Source: Fictibacillus arsenicus (GTDB lineage Bacteria; Bacillota; Bacilli; Bacillales; Fictibacillaceae). From it: a stretch of 60,494 nucleotides of DNA. Positions 54,988-60,494 of the stretch are shown here, piece by piece. The translations under genes were made by a program, and so were the position numbers. The stretch covers positions 1 through 60,494 of the forward strand of contig NZ_MQMF01000006.1 in NCBI RefSeq assembly GCF_001999465.1. The letters run 5' to 3'. Position 1 is the first letter of the stretch. Each line of letters opens with the position of its first letter. The notes beneath the pieces were generated by a model that worked only from the letters and a program-made list of their open reading frames with translations, did no database searches and was not told the origin of the DNA.

Positions 54988-55049
54988 TGGATAAATGCTT
55001 GTTTTTCGTGGATTGGATGCAAAAATTTTTGGATTCAAGAATCTGGATT
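54988..55049. repeat. Inverted 21-bp AATCCA array (reads TGGATT on the + strand)
   Basis: TGGAT begins at 54988, 55009 and 55030, exactly 21 bp apart, with one more TGGATT 14 bp later at 55044. The units read CGTGGAT(A/T), which is the complement of the AATCCACG word of the array at 34763-34868, so the same family lies here in the opposite orientation. It is in the rpsI-ybaK gap (54868-55237), which holds no gene. Confidence 0.75.
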
Positions 55050-55237
55050 CAAGACTAAAAGCTTTTGCATTCATATTCAAATGCACCTGAGTACAAGGAT
55101 TATCTTATGTGTTTTTTTAGTGTAATGCCAGCTTTTCCCTTACCATCTTTTATGCAGTGTCGATAAACCTTCCTTTGAGAAAAATAAAGGTAAGGAAAAA
55201 CAATGCGTAAAGTTAAAACGCAGGAAGGGGAGAAAGA

Positions 55238-55678
55238 ATGGCTATTGTCTTAAACAACTTCAGAGAAAAACAGCGCTATAAAAAAGAAAATTTCGAGCGA
55301 AAGGTACTTCGCGACTTGTCGCTTCCTAATATTAAAAAGGAATTTCAGCGGTTGTTCCAGCCGTTTTTCCAATACTCGCTTTTATATCAAAATGATATTG
55401 AGGACGCATGCATTGATATGGCGATCGATGCGTATCTACTAGGTGCAGGCTACAGCCGTTTTGCTTACCACGGTGAAACATTAGAAAAGATTAAAGATCG
55501 TGCATATGAAAAACAAAAAGCAATCGCAGACGGACTTTTTGAATATTGGCAGTTCTGGTGCTGGGGTACAGAAATGATGATGGAATCACTTCACCTCTGC
55601 TGTGAAGCCTATGTCCATGTTTGGTGGATGGAAGGGTACAGAAACGGTGAAAAACGCTACAGAATGAAACTGCAATAA
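55238..55678 (+). CDS. ybaK: Conserved protein YbaK (DUF2521 family)
   Basis: 146 residues, recognised by position before cwlD and by sequence style as the Bacillus YbaK/DUF2521 protein. It is soluble, with a basic N-terminus (FREKQRYKKENFERKVLRDL) and an aromatic-rich C-terminal half (EYWQFWCWGTEMMMESLHLC, VHVWWMEGYRNGEKRY). I know no established function. GGAAGGGGAGAAAG precedes the ATG. Confidence 0.8.
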   Translation: MAIVLNNFREKQRYKKENFERKVLRDLSLPNIKKEFQRLFQPFFQYSLLYQNDIEDACIDMAIDAYLLGAGYSRFAYHGETLEKIKDRAYEKQKAIADGLFEYWQFWCWGTEMMMESLHLCCEAYVHVWWMEGYRNGEKRYRMKLQ

Positions 55679-55751
55679 TCTCTAAGTAAGTTATAAATTC
55701 TTTCTTGTCCCATATACATAGTGATATATGGCTTGTATAGGGGGACAAAAC

Positions 55752-56477
55752 ATGAAGAAGTGGGTGAAGGGAGCCGCATTTGCATTAGGGTGCGCAGTCC
55801 TTATCTTTATTTTCACCTATCGTATTTTAGATAATGATTCATGGCGTGCATGGAACTTGCCGTTATCCGGAAAAGTTGTTGTGATCGATCCTGGACATGG
55901 GGGTGCAGATGGCGGTGCCGTAGGTGATGGTGAAGTACTCGAGAAGGAAATCGCCTTAAATATCTCGATTATGCTACGTGATTATTTGCAGGAAGCGGGA
56001 GCGCTTGTTATTATGACCCGTGAGACAGACAAAGACTTGGCTGAAAAAGGTACAAGAAAGCTAAGGCATCGAAAATGGGAAGATTTAAAAGAACGAAAAA
56101 AAATCATTAACGAAAACCATGCGGACTTATTTATCAGTATTCATTTAAATTCTTTGCCTTCCTCCAGATGGAGAGGAGCTCAAGTTTTTTATCACCCTGG
56201 AAGAGAAGAGGGTGAGGCAGTATCGCTATTTATTCAAGATGAAATTAAACGGAACCTCGAAAATACGAACCGATTTGCAAAATCGATTGAAGGACTTTAC
56301 CTGCTCCGGTCAGCTGAAGTTCCAGGTGCATTAGTTGAAGTAGGATTCTTATCTAATCCATCAGAACGCGAATTGCTAAAGACGAAATCGTATCAGCAAA
56401 AAGTGGCTGCTTCTATTTATCAAGGATTGCTCAGGTACTATACAAATGAAACGCCTCCGAAAACTCCTTATGATTAA
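55752..56477 (+). CDS. cwlD: N-acetylmuramoyl-L-alanine amidase CwlD (spore cortex)
   Basis: CwlD works with PdaA to make muramic-delta-lactam in spore cortex peptidoglycan, needed for germination. 241 residues: an N-terminal membrane anchor (about 6-24), then the amidase_3 domain with zinc ligands H49 (VVIDPGHGG) and E64 (VLEKEIALN), DLFISIHLNS for the third ligand, and a catalytic glutamate in PGALVEVGFLSNP. The ATG at 55752 follows AGGGGGACAAA. ATAAA (55693) and CATATACAT (55711) upstream are a loose sigma-E-like pair. Confidence 0.95.
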   Translation: MKKWVKGAAFALGCAVLIFIFTYRILDNDSWRAWNLPLSGKVVVIDPGHGGADGGAVGDGEVLEKEIALNISIMLRDYLQEAGALVIMTRETDKDLAEKGTRKLRHRKWEDLKERKKIINENHADLFISIHLNSLPSSRWRGAQVFYHPGREEGEAVSLFIQDEIKRNLENTNRFAKSIEGLYLLRSAEVPGALVEVGFLSNPSERELLKTKSYQQKVAASIYQGLLRYYTNETPPKTPYD

Positions 56478-56487
56478 GGAGTTTTTC
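56461..56487 (+). terminator. Terminator overlapping the cwlD stop codon
   Basis: AAACTCCTTA (56461-70) and TAAGGAGTTT (56475-84) form a perfect 10-bp stem with a TGAT loop and a T run. The stop codon TAA is the first three bases of the right arm. Confidence 0.88.
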
Positions 56488-56517
56488 TTTAAGGTTCTGT
56501 TAGCCATTTACCTCCCA

Positions 56518-56557
56518 CCCCGCGGAAAGCAAGGACCTGAAACGGAAATCAGCCCCT
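56518..56557 (+). repeat. Dispersed GC-rich repeat, fragment F
   Basis: Only the right end of the family remains: CCCCGCGGAAAGCAAGGACC followed by GAAACGGAAATCAGCCCC. It lies in the cwlD-salA gap. Confidence 0.7.
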
Positions 56558-56645
56558 TCTAATTTCTTTAAAACCGCTTTCATGCTAAGTCTTCTAAGGT
56601 TGTGATATACTGAAAAGGAATTTTAGAGGTAAAGGATGTGTCTTT

Positions 56646-57689
56646 GTGCTTACTGAAGAAAAAGTAATCGAGCTGTTAAGTCCTATTCAAGACCCTTATT
56701 TACATAAAAACATGGTGGACTCCGGTAGTATTCGTGAGCTTAAAATAAAAGAAGGCTATGTTGGTTTAAAGATTGGCCTTGCGCATACAGGAACACCAGA
56801 ACAAATGCAGCTGCAGCAGCAGATCGTACAAGTTCTTAAGAATGCAGGCGTAGAGTCTGTAGGTTTGCGATTTGAAAAAAGAGAAGATGTTCAGGCAGAA
56901 AGCCAGCCCCAGCAGCAGACGGGAGCTCCGACACTTCTGTCCGAAAACAGCAAAACTGAGTTTATTGCGATCGCAAGTGGTAAAGGCGGAGTAGGTAAGT
57001 CAACGGTTTCCGTCAACTTAGCAGTAGCACTTGCGAGGTTAGGAAAAAAAGTCGGATTGATCGACGCAGACATTTATGGTTTCAGTGTACCTGATATGAT
57101 GGGAATTACTGAGCGCCCTAAAGTAAAAGGCGATCGTATTTTTCCTGTTGAGCGCTTTGGTGTAAAAGTTATTTCTATGGCATTCTTTGTGGAAGACAAT
57201 GCACCAGTTATCTGGCGTGGTCCGATGCTTGGCAAAATGCTGATGAACTTCTTTAGTGAAGTAGAATGGGGAGATCTAGATTATGTTCTTCTCGACCTGC
57301 CTCCTGGAACAGGGGATGTTGCATTAGACGTTCATAAGATGCTTCCAAAATGTAAAGAAGTTATCGTTACAACACCTCATGCGACTGCAGCGTTTGTTGC
57401 TGCAAGGGCTGGAACGATGGCGATCAAAACAAATCATGAAGTTCTTGGAATTGTTGAGAACATGGCCTATTTCCAAAGCGAGTCCACTGGAGAAAAAGAA
57501 TATGTTTTCGGTAAAGATGGAGGGAAGCGATTAGCGGAAGAATTAAATGTTCCTTTGCTAGGACAGATTCCATTAGGGCAGCCTGAAATAAAAGAAGATG
57601 ATTTTGCGCCAAGTGTGTATGAGCAGACTCATCCAATCGGTGAACATTATATCAATATGGCTAAGACCATCATTGAAAAAACAAAGTAA
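56646..57689 (+). CDS. salA: Mrp-family P-loop ATPase SalA
   Basis: SalA is an Mrp/NBP35-type ATPase; in B. subtilis it indirectly raises exoprotease expression by repressing scoC, and related proteins carry Fe-S clusters. 347 residues: an N-terminal MIP18-like domain (about 1-80, HTGTPEQMQLQQQIVQVL), the deviant Walker A GKGGVGKST at 112-120, LIDADIYGFSVPDMMG, and LLDLPPGTGDVALDV. The start codon is GTG; AAAGGATGTG precedes it. It ends in a terminator shared with gerD. Confidence 0.92.
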   Translation: MLTEEKVIELLSPIQDPYLHKNMVDSGSIRELKIKEGYVGLKIGLAHTGTPEQMQLQQQIVQVLKNAGVESVGLRFEKREDVQAESQPQQQTGAPTLLSENSKTEFIAIASGKGGVGKSTVSVNLAVALARLGKKVGLIDADIYGFSVPDMMGITERPKVKGDRIFPVERFGVKVISMAFFVEDNAPVIWRGPMLGKMLMNFFSEVEWGDLDYVLLDLPPGTGDVALDVHKMLPKCKEVIVTTPHATAAFVAARAGTMAIKTNHEVLGIVENMAYFQSESTGEKEYVFGKDGGKRLAEELNVPLLGQIPLGQPEIKEDDFAPSVYEQTHPIGEHYINMAKTIIEKTK

Positions 57690-57691
57690 AA

Positions 57692-57720
57692 AAAAGCCTC
57701 TCTGAATGAGAGGCTTTTAT
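57692..57720. terminator. Bidirectional terminator between salA and gerD
   Basis: AAAAGCCTCTC (57692-702) and GAGAGGCTTTT (57708-18) form a perfect 11-bp stem with A and T flanks, so it serves both converging genes. It reaches into the gerD stop codon. Confidence 0.93.
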
Positions 57721-58340
57721 TGTGCGTTCGATTGTTCTTGTTCTTGCTGACCGCCGCCAGATGCTTCTTTTTCTTTTTTTGAGATGGACTGATCGATTTC
57801 ATCATGTGCTACTTTTTTCAGCATCTCTTGAATTTGGGCCTGAACAATAGGATTTTCAAATGTTTCAAGCATTACTTTTTTCATTTCTTTTCGTACAGGC
57901 TGAGTATCTACAAGTCCTAGAAGCTTTTGTGCCATTTGCGGATTTTGCATGATCTTCATCACTTCTGCCTGATACTGCGGATCTTTGATGAGATCCTTCA
58001 TCAGCTTTTCGTGTTCTTTTCTCATGCTTTTTGCAAAAGCTACAGAGAACTTAGGGTCTTTAAAAAGTGTCTGCCAGAACTTCTGCCCTTTTTCAGAAAG
58101 AAGCTGCTGTTCGATCGTCTGCTTTACGACTTCTTGGTCAATCAGGATTTCCTGCTGAATTTCTTTATCGGATAATACTTCTTTAATTGCTTTTTTTCCT
58201 TCATCTGTTTTTAATAAATCGACAAACATCTTCTTTGTCGTTTCATAATCCATCTGGGAACTTCCCTGGGCTTCATTTTGAGCACAGCCCGTTAAAGAGG
58301 CCAGAATGATACAAAAGAGGAAAATGTATATTTTTTTCAA
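57717..58340 (-). CDS. gerD: Spore germination lipoprotein GerD
   Basis: GerD clusters nutrient germinant receptors in the inner spore membrane. The 207-residue product has a lipoprotein signal (KKIYIFLFCIILASLTGC, lipid-modified C19). Helix-rich repeats follow (YETTKKMFVDLLKTDEGKKA, FSVAFAKSMRKEHEKLMKDL), and the C-terminus is Q/E-rich. I chose the TTG at 58340 because AAGGAGGAGG lies seven bases upstream; the other TTG at 58361 includes that binding site. Minus strand, convergent with salA. Confidence 0.92.
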   Translation of the reverse strand: MKKIYIFLFCIILASLTGCAQNEAQGSSQMDYETTKKMFVDLLKTDEGKKAIKEVLSDKEIQQEILIDQEVVKQTIEQQLLSEKGQKFWQTLFKDPKFSVAFAKSMRKEHEKLMKDLIKDPQYQAEVMKIMQNPQMAQKLLGLVDTQPVRKEMKKVMLETFENPIVQAQIQEMLKKVAHDEIDQSISKKEKEASGGGQQEQEQSNAQ

Positions 58341-58487
58341 CTGGTTTCCTCCTCCTTTCAAGTGGGCTATATATCATTAGGATTGATTTTTAAGACTTAT
58401 TTATACTGGTTATTTAAAGGAAAACTGGCAATTTAAAAAGGACATTGGTACAATCGTAACGGAGCAAGTTAGAGGGGGAAAACAAGC

Positions 58488-59093
58488 GTGAAAATCAAAA
58501 GTTGGCTCTTTTTATTTATAACCACACTTTTAATCGGAATTGTGAGTGCCATCACGGTAGGACTCATATTGAAATTTCCTGAGAACAGCACGTTGTTCGA
58601 GCTGTTATTATACATTTTTGGATTGATCGGCTTTGGGGCATTGTTCAGTGTTTTTAGCCAGATGGGCTTCTTTGCTTATTTGACCGTTCACCGTTTTGGT
58701 TTAGGCATCTTTAAGAGTCACCGCTTATGGAATGGTGTACAGCTCGTCCTTATTGCAGTCGTACTGTTCGATTTATTTTACTTAAGATATACGTCCTTTC
58801 ATAAAGAAGGCGACAGTATTGTGAATTATATCGTGATACCACTTGCGATTTTAGTATATGGTTTGATCATTGCATATTTAAAAGTTAAACAAACATCTAA
58901 GGTAGCATTTATCCCAACACTTTTCTTTATTACAGTCGTAACTATCCTGGAATGGGTGCCGGTACTTAAAGAAAACAATGCACTATCTCTTTGGATGGGA
59001 TTCGTTCCGTTAATGCTATGTAATACGTATCAGATTTTAATGCTGCACAGATTGCTGCAGAAGAACAAACAAAAAAAGCCCATTGCATCTTAA
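58488..59093 (+). CDS. kbaA: KinB-signalling membrane protein KbaA
   Basis: KbaA is needed for KinB to start the sporulation phosphorelay in B. subtilis. 201 residues, about six membrane helices, starting (M)KIKSWLFLFITTLLIGIVS; MGFFAYLTVHRFGLGIFKSH and LSLWMGFVPLMLCNTYQILM are as expected for the family. The start codon is GTG at 58488, ten bases after GAGGGGG. Divergent from gerD and convergent with pdaB. Confidence 0.9.
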   Translation: MKIKSWLFLFITTLLIGIVSAITVGLILKFPENSTLFELLLYIFGLIGFGALFSVFSQMGFFAYLTVHRFGLGIFKSHRLWNGVQLVLIAVVLFDLFYLRYTSFHKEGDSIVNYIVIPLAILVYGLIIAYLKVKQTSKVAFIPTLFFITVVTILEWVPVLKENNALSLWMGFVPLMLCNTYQILMLHRLLQKNKQKKPIAS

Positions 59094-59108
59094 ATGCACG
59101 GGCTTTTT
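59073..59108. terminator. Bidirectional terminator between kbaA and pdaB
   Basis: AAAAAGCCC (59073-81) pairs with GGGCTTTTT (59100-08) and TGCA with TGCA inside. The left arm is within the last codons of kbaA. Confidence 0.88.
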
Positions 59109-59117
59109 GCATTTGAA

Positions 59118-59879
59118 TTAGTTTACTTCTTTGCTGCTTGCTTCTGTATTGGCGATCATCTCACTGACGCTAACCAGTTTAAAGCCATCACCTTTTAATT
59201 TATCAATTATTTGCGGAAGTGCTTTATGTGTCTGCTTAACAGAATCAGATGCATGAAGCAAAATGATATCTCCTGCCTTCGTACCGTCAGTTGCTGTAGT
59301 AACAATCTTATCTACACCTGGATTTTTCCAGTCCTTCGTATCAATGCTCCAATGAACAACAGTATGGTTCAAGTCTTCAGAAATATTAAGTACTCGCTCA
59401 TCGAAATTCCCATTTGGCGGACGAAGAAGAGAAGTCATCTTACCCGAAACTTTTTTAATCTTCTCTTGAGCTAAAAGAATATCCCTCTTGATCTGTTTAT
59501 CTTCCCACTCGGTATAGCTTTTATATTGATAACCAAGACTCGCGACCTCATGACCATCTTTCACGATTCGTTCAACAATATCAGGATGTCTTTCTGCCCA
59601 TGCAGCTGATAAGAAGAAGGTACAATTCTTTACGCCTTTTTCTTTTAAAATATCCAGGATCGGTGTTACCCGTTTGTCTCCCCAGCTGATATCAAAGGTC
59701 AAGGAAACTTTATTACCCTGATCTTCTCCTTTGTATATAGCTCGAGGGCCATCTTTTGAAGAGAATACTGATAGCTGCTGCTGTCCCACAAAAGCGAGGG
59801 AGGCAGCAAAAAATGCTGCAAACACAACAACCATGTATTGTTTTACTTTCTTACCGTTTATGACAAAGAAAAATTTCAT
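59118..59879 (-). CDS. pdaB: Polysaccharide deacetylase family sporulation protein PdaB
   Basis: PdaB is needed to keep spores viable after release. 253 residues: a short basic N-terminus, one membrane segment or signal anchor (about 15-33), then a NodB-type domain with TFDISWGDK (D63), NCTFFLSAAWAERHPD, LLRPPNGNFDE and IILLHASD. The zinc-binding HxxxH of active deacetylases is not found: DGHEVASLGYQYKSY stands in its place, as in B. subtilis PdaB. Enzyme activity is therefore doubtful. AAGGGGGT precedes the ATG. Confidence 0.93.
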   Translation of the reverse strand: MKFFFVINGKKVKQYMVVVFAAFFAASLAFVGQQQLSVFSSKDGPRAIYKGEDQGNKVSLTFDISWGDKRVTPILDILKEKGVKNCTFFLSAAWAERHPDIVERIVKDGHEVASLGYQYKSYTEWEDKQIKRDILLAQEKIKKVSGKMTSLLRPPNGNFDERVLNISEDLNHTVVHWSIDTKDWKNPGVDKIVTTATDGTKAGDIILLHASDSVKQTHKALPQIIDKLKGDGFKLVSVSEMIANTEASSKEVN

Positions 59880-59916
59880 TTACAATTTACCCCCTTGTCC
59901 ATACTTCCTTACAAAA

Positions 59917-59944
59917 TATTTATGACTGTCTGGACAAGATATGA
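59917..59944 (-). promoter_or_regulatory. Possible sigma-E type promoter of pdaB
   Basis: On the minus strand TCATATC (59944-59938) precedes CATAAATA (59924-59917) by 13 bp, close to the sigma-E pattern of an ATA-rich -35 and CATA-start -10. The spacing is one or two bases short, so this is tentative. Confidence 0.35.
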
Positions 59945-60031
59945 CGGATATTTAAGAAAAACCTAAAAATAATAACAGAGCTTTTACATGGCAATAATGA
60001 TAAAAGAAAATGCTAAGCGGGGTGTTTTGTA

Positions 60032-60250
60032 TTGATAGGGATGCTGTTGAATCATCAGGAACTTAATGAATTCGAATATGTACTGAAAAAAGAAATGGAA
60101 GAACTGATGTACGATTTAGAAGATCAAAAAATTGATGGGATCGTAAAATCGGTACTTGAAGAAAGGTATCAAATCATTTATCGTTTATTCTGCCGGTTTG
60201 CAAAACCAGCCGATTGTAGAAGGTATTTAAGGCGAAAACAAAGAAATTAA
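60032..60250 (+). CDS. Small conserved-looking protein of unknown function
   Basis: 72 residues from a TTG start; GGGGTG lies seven bases upstream, while the internal ATG at 60041 has none. The product is helical and charged (NHQELNEFEYVLKKEMEELM, YDLEDQKIDGIVKSVLEERY), with two cysteines in the basic end (FCRFAKPADCRRYLRRKQRN). Codon use is like that of its neighbours and the helical heptad pattern is coding-like. I do not recognise a family. It lies between pdaB and the rRNA promoters. Confidence 0.65.
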   Translation: MIGMLLNHQELNEFEYVLKKEMEELMYDLEDQKIDGIVKSVLEERYQIIYRLFCRFAKPADCRRYLRRKQRN

Positions 60251-60268
60251 TTATTTTCTAAAAAACTA

Positions 60269-60298
60269 TTGACCATTACATATTCATGGTGGTATATT
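60269..60298 (+). promoter_or_regulatory. rRNA operon promoter P1
   Basis: TTGACC (60269-74), 18-bp spacer, TATATT (60293-98). First of two tandem promoters, the usual layout for rRNA operons. Confidence 0.7.
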
Positions 60299-60356
60299 AC
60301 TTCTTGTCGCTTTTACAGCGGTGTTACAAACAAATTAAGGTTATTAAAAAAAGCGG

Positions 60357-60386
60357 TTGACATCAGCTGTTAAACGGTGGTATCTT
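60357..60386 (+). promoter_or_regulatory. rRNA operon promoter P2
   Basis: TTGACA (60357-62), 18-bp spacer, TATCTT (60381-86), then TATAAA. It lies 88 bp after P1. Confidence 0.72.
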
Positions 60387-60430
60387 ATAAAAGTCGCCAA
60401 AACGAGCGACACGCTTTTAAACAAAAAAAG

Positions 60431-60443
60431 TTCTTTGAAAACT
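60431..60443 (+). promoter_or_regulatory. rRNA antitermination boxA in the 16S leader
   Basis: TTCTTTGAAAACT followed by GAACA matches the Bacillus rRNA leader boxA region that binds NusB-S10. It shows that a further rRNA operon, in the same direction as the 5S at position 19, begins here. The 16S gene itself is beyond the window. Confidence 0.85.
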
Positions 60444-60494
60444 GAACAAAAGCAAAGGTAAGGAATTAAGGATTAATTCCGTCAGTTTTAAAAC

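Noticed and set aside
59118-60250. tRNA genes near the rRNA operons
   Set aside because: No cloverleaf or conserved T-arm sequence was seen next to either rRNA operon edge within the window.

Overview
This window is a housekeeping region of a low-to-moderate GC, endospore-forming Bacillota genome, almost certainly a member of the Bacillaceae. The gene order ctsR-mcsA-mcsB-clpC-radA-disA-yacL-ispDF-gltX-cysES-mrnC-rlmB-rae1-sigH-rpmG-secE-nusG-rplKAJL-ybxB-rpoBC-rplGB-rpsL-rpsG-fusA-tuf, then the S10-spc-alpha super-operon, ecfA1A2T-truA-rplM-rpsI and ybaK-cwlD-salA-gerD-kbaA-pdaB is the one I know from Bacillus subtilis. The sporulation and germination genes (sigH, cwlD, gerD, kbaA, pdaB) point to a spore former. 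I cannot fix the genus from sequence alone. The window starts in the 5S rRNA gene of one rRNA operon. It ends in the promoter and boxA leader of another operon in the same orientation, so the whole cluster lies between two rRNA operons.

Layout: (1) 1-5.6 kb: 5S rRNA, a gene-free gap with periodic repeats, then the CtsR-regulated protein quality-control operon. (2) 5.7-17.3 kb: DNA repair and c-di-AMP synthesis (radA, disA), a PIN-TRAM protein, MEP isoprenoid genes, gltX, a cysteine T-box with cysE-cysS, mini-RNase III, a 23S methyltransferase, the Rae1 nuclease and sigma-H. (3) 17.5-34.3 kb: rpmG-secE-nusG, L11-L1 and L10-L12 with their RNA leaders, an RsmC-like methyltransferase, rpoB-rpoC, and the str operon ending in tuf. 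(4) 35-50.2 kb: the S10-spc-alpha cluster, about 30 genes, two good sigma-A-type promoters at its head and a strong terminator after rplQ. (5) 50.6-54.9 kb: the ECF vitamin transporter module, truA and rplM-rpsI. (6) 55.2-60.3 kb: sporulation and cell-wall genes, a small unknown ORF and the next rRNA promoters.

The genes form a growth-rate-coupled core: transcription machinery, translation machinery and protein export, with stress (CtsR/ClpC) and developmental control (sigma-H, DisA, KbaA, SalA) interleaved. All coding genes are on the + strand except gerD and pdaB, which are convergent with their neighbours across shared bidirectional terminators.

The least explained material is between genes. 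First, short-word repeat arrays have a strict 20- or 21-bp period, two helical turns: six [T/C]TGAGCG words at 326-433, and AATCCA-based arrays at 521-600, 34763-34868 and, inverted, 54988-55049. Second, there is a dispersed GC-rich repeat of about 130 bp with inverted-repeat ends, in five copies plus one fragment, one of them inside the cysE T-box leader. Third, there are regulatory candidates: paired L1-type RNA motifs before rplK and rplA, an inverted repeat around the str promoter -10, and a hairpin separating the nusG Shine-Dalgarno sequence from its start codon. No tRNA, CRISPR array, transposase or phage gene was seen.
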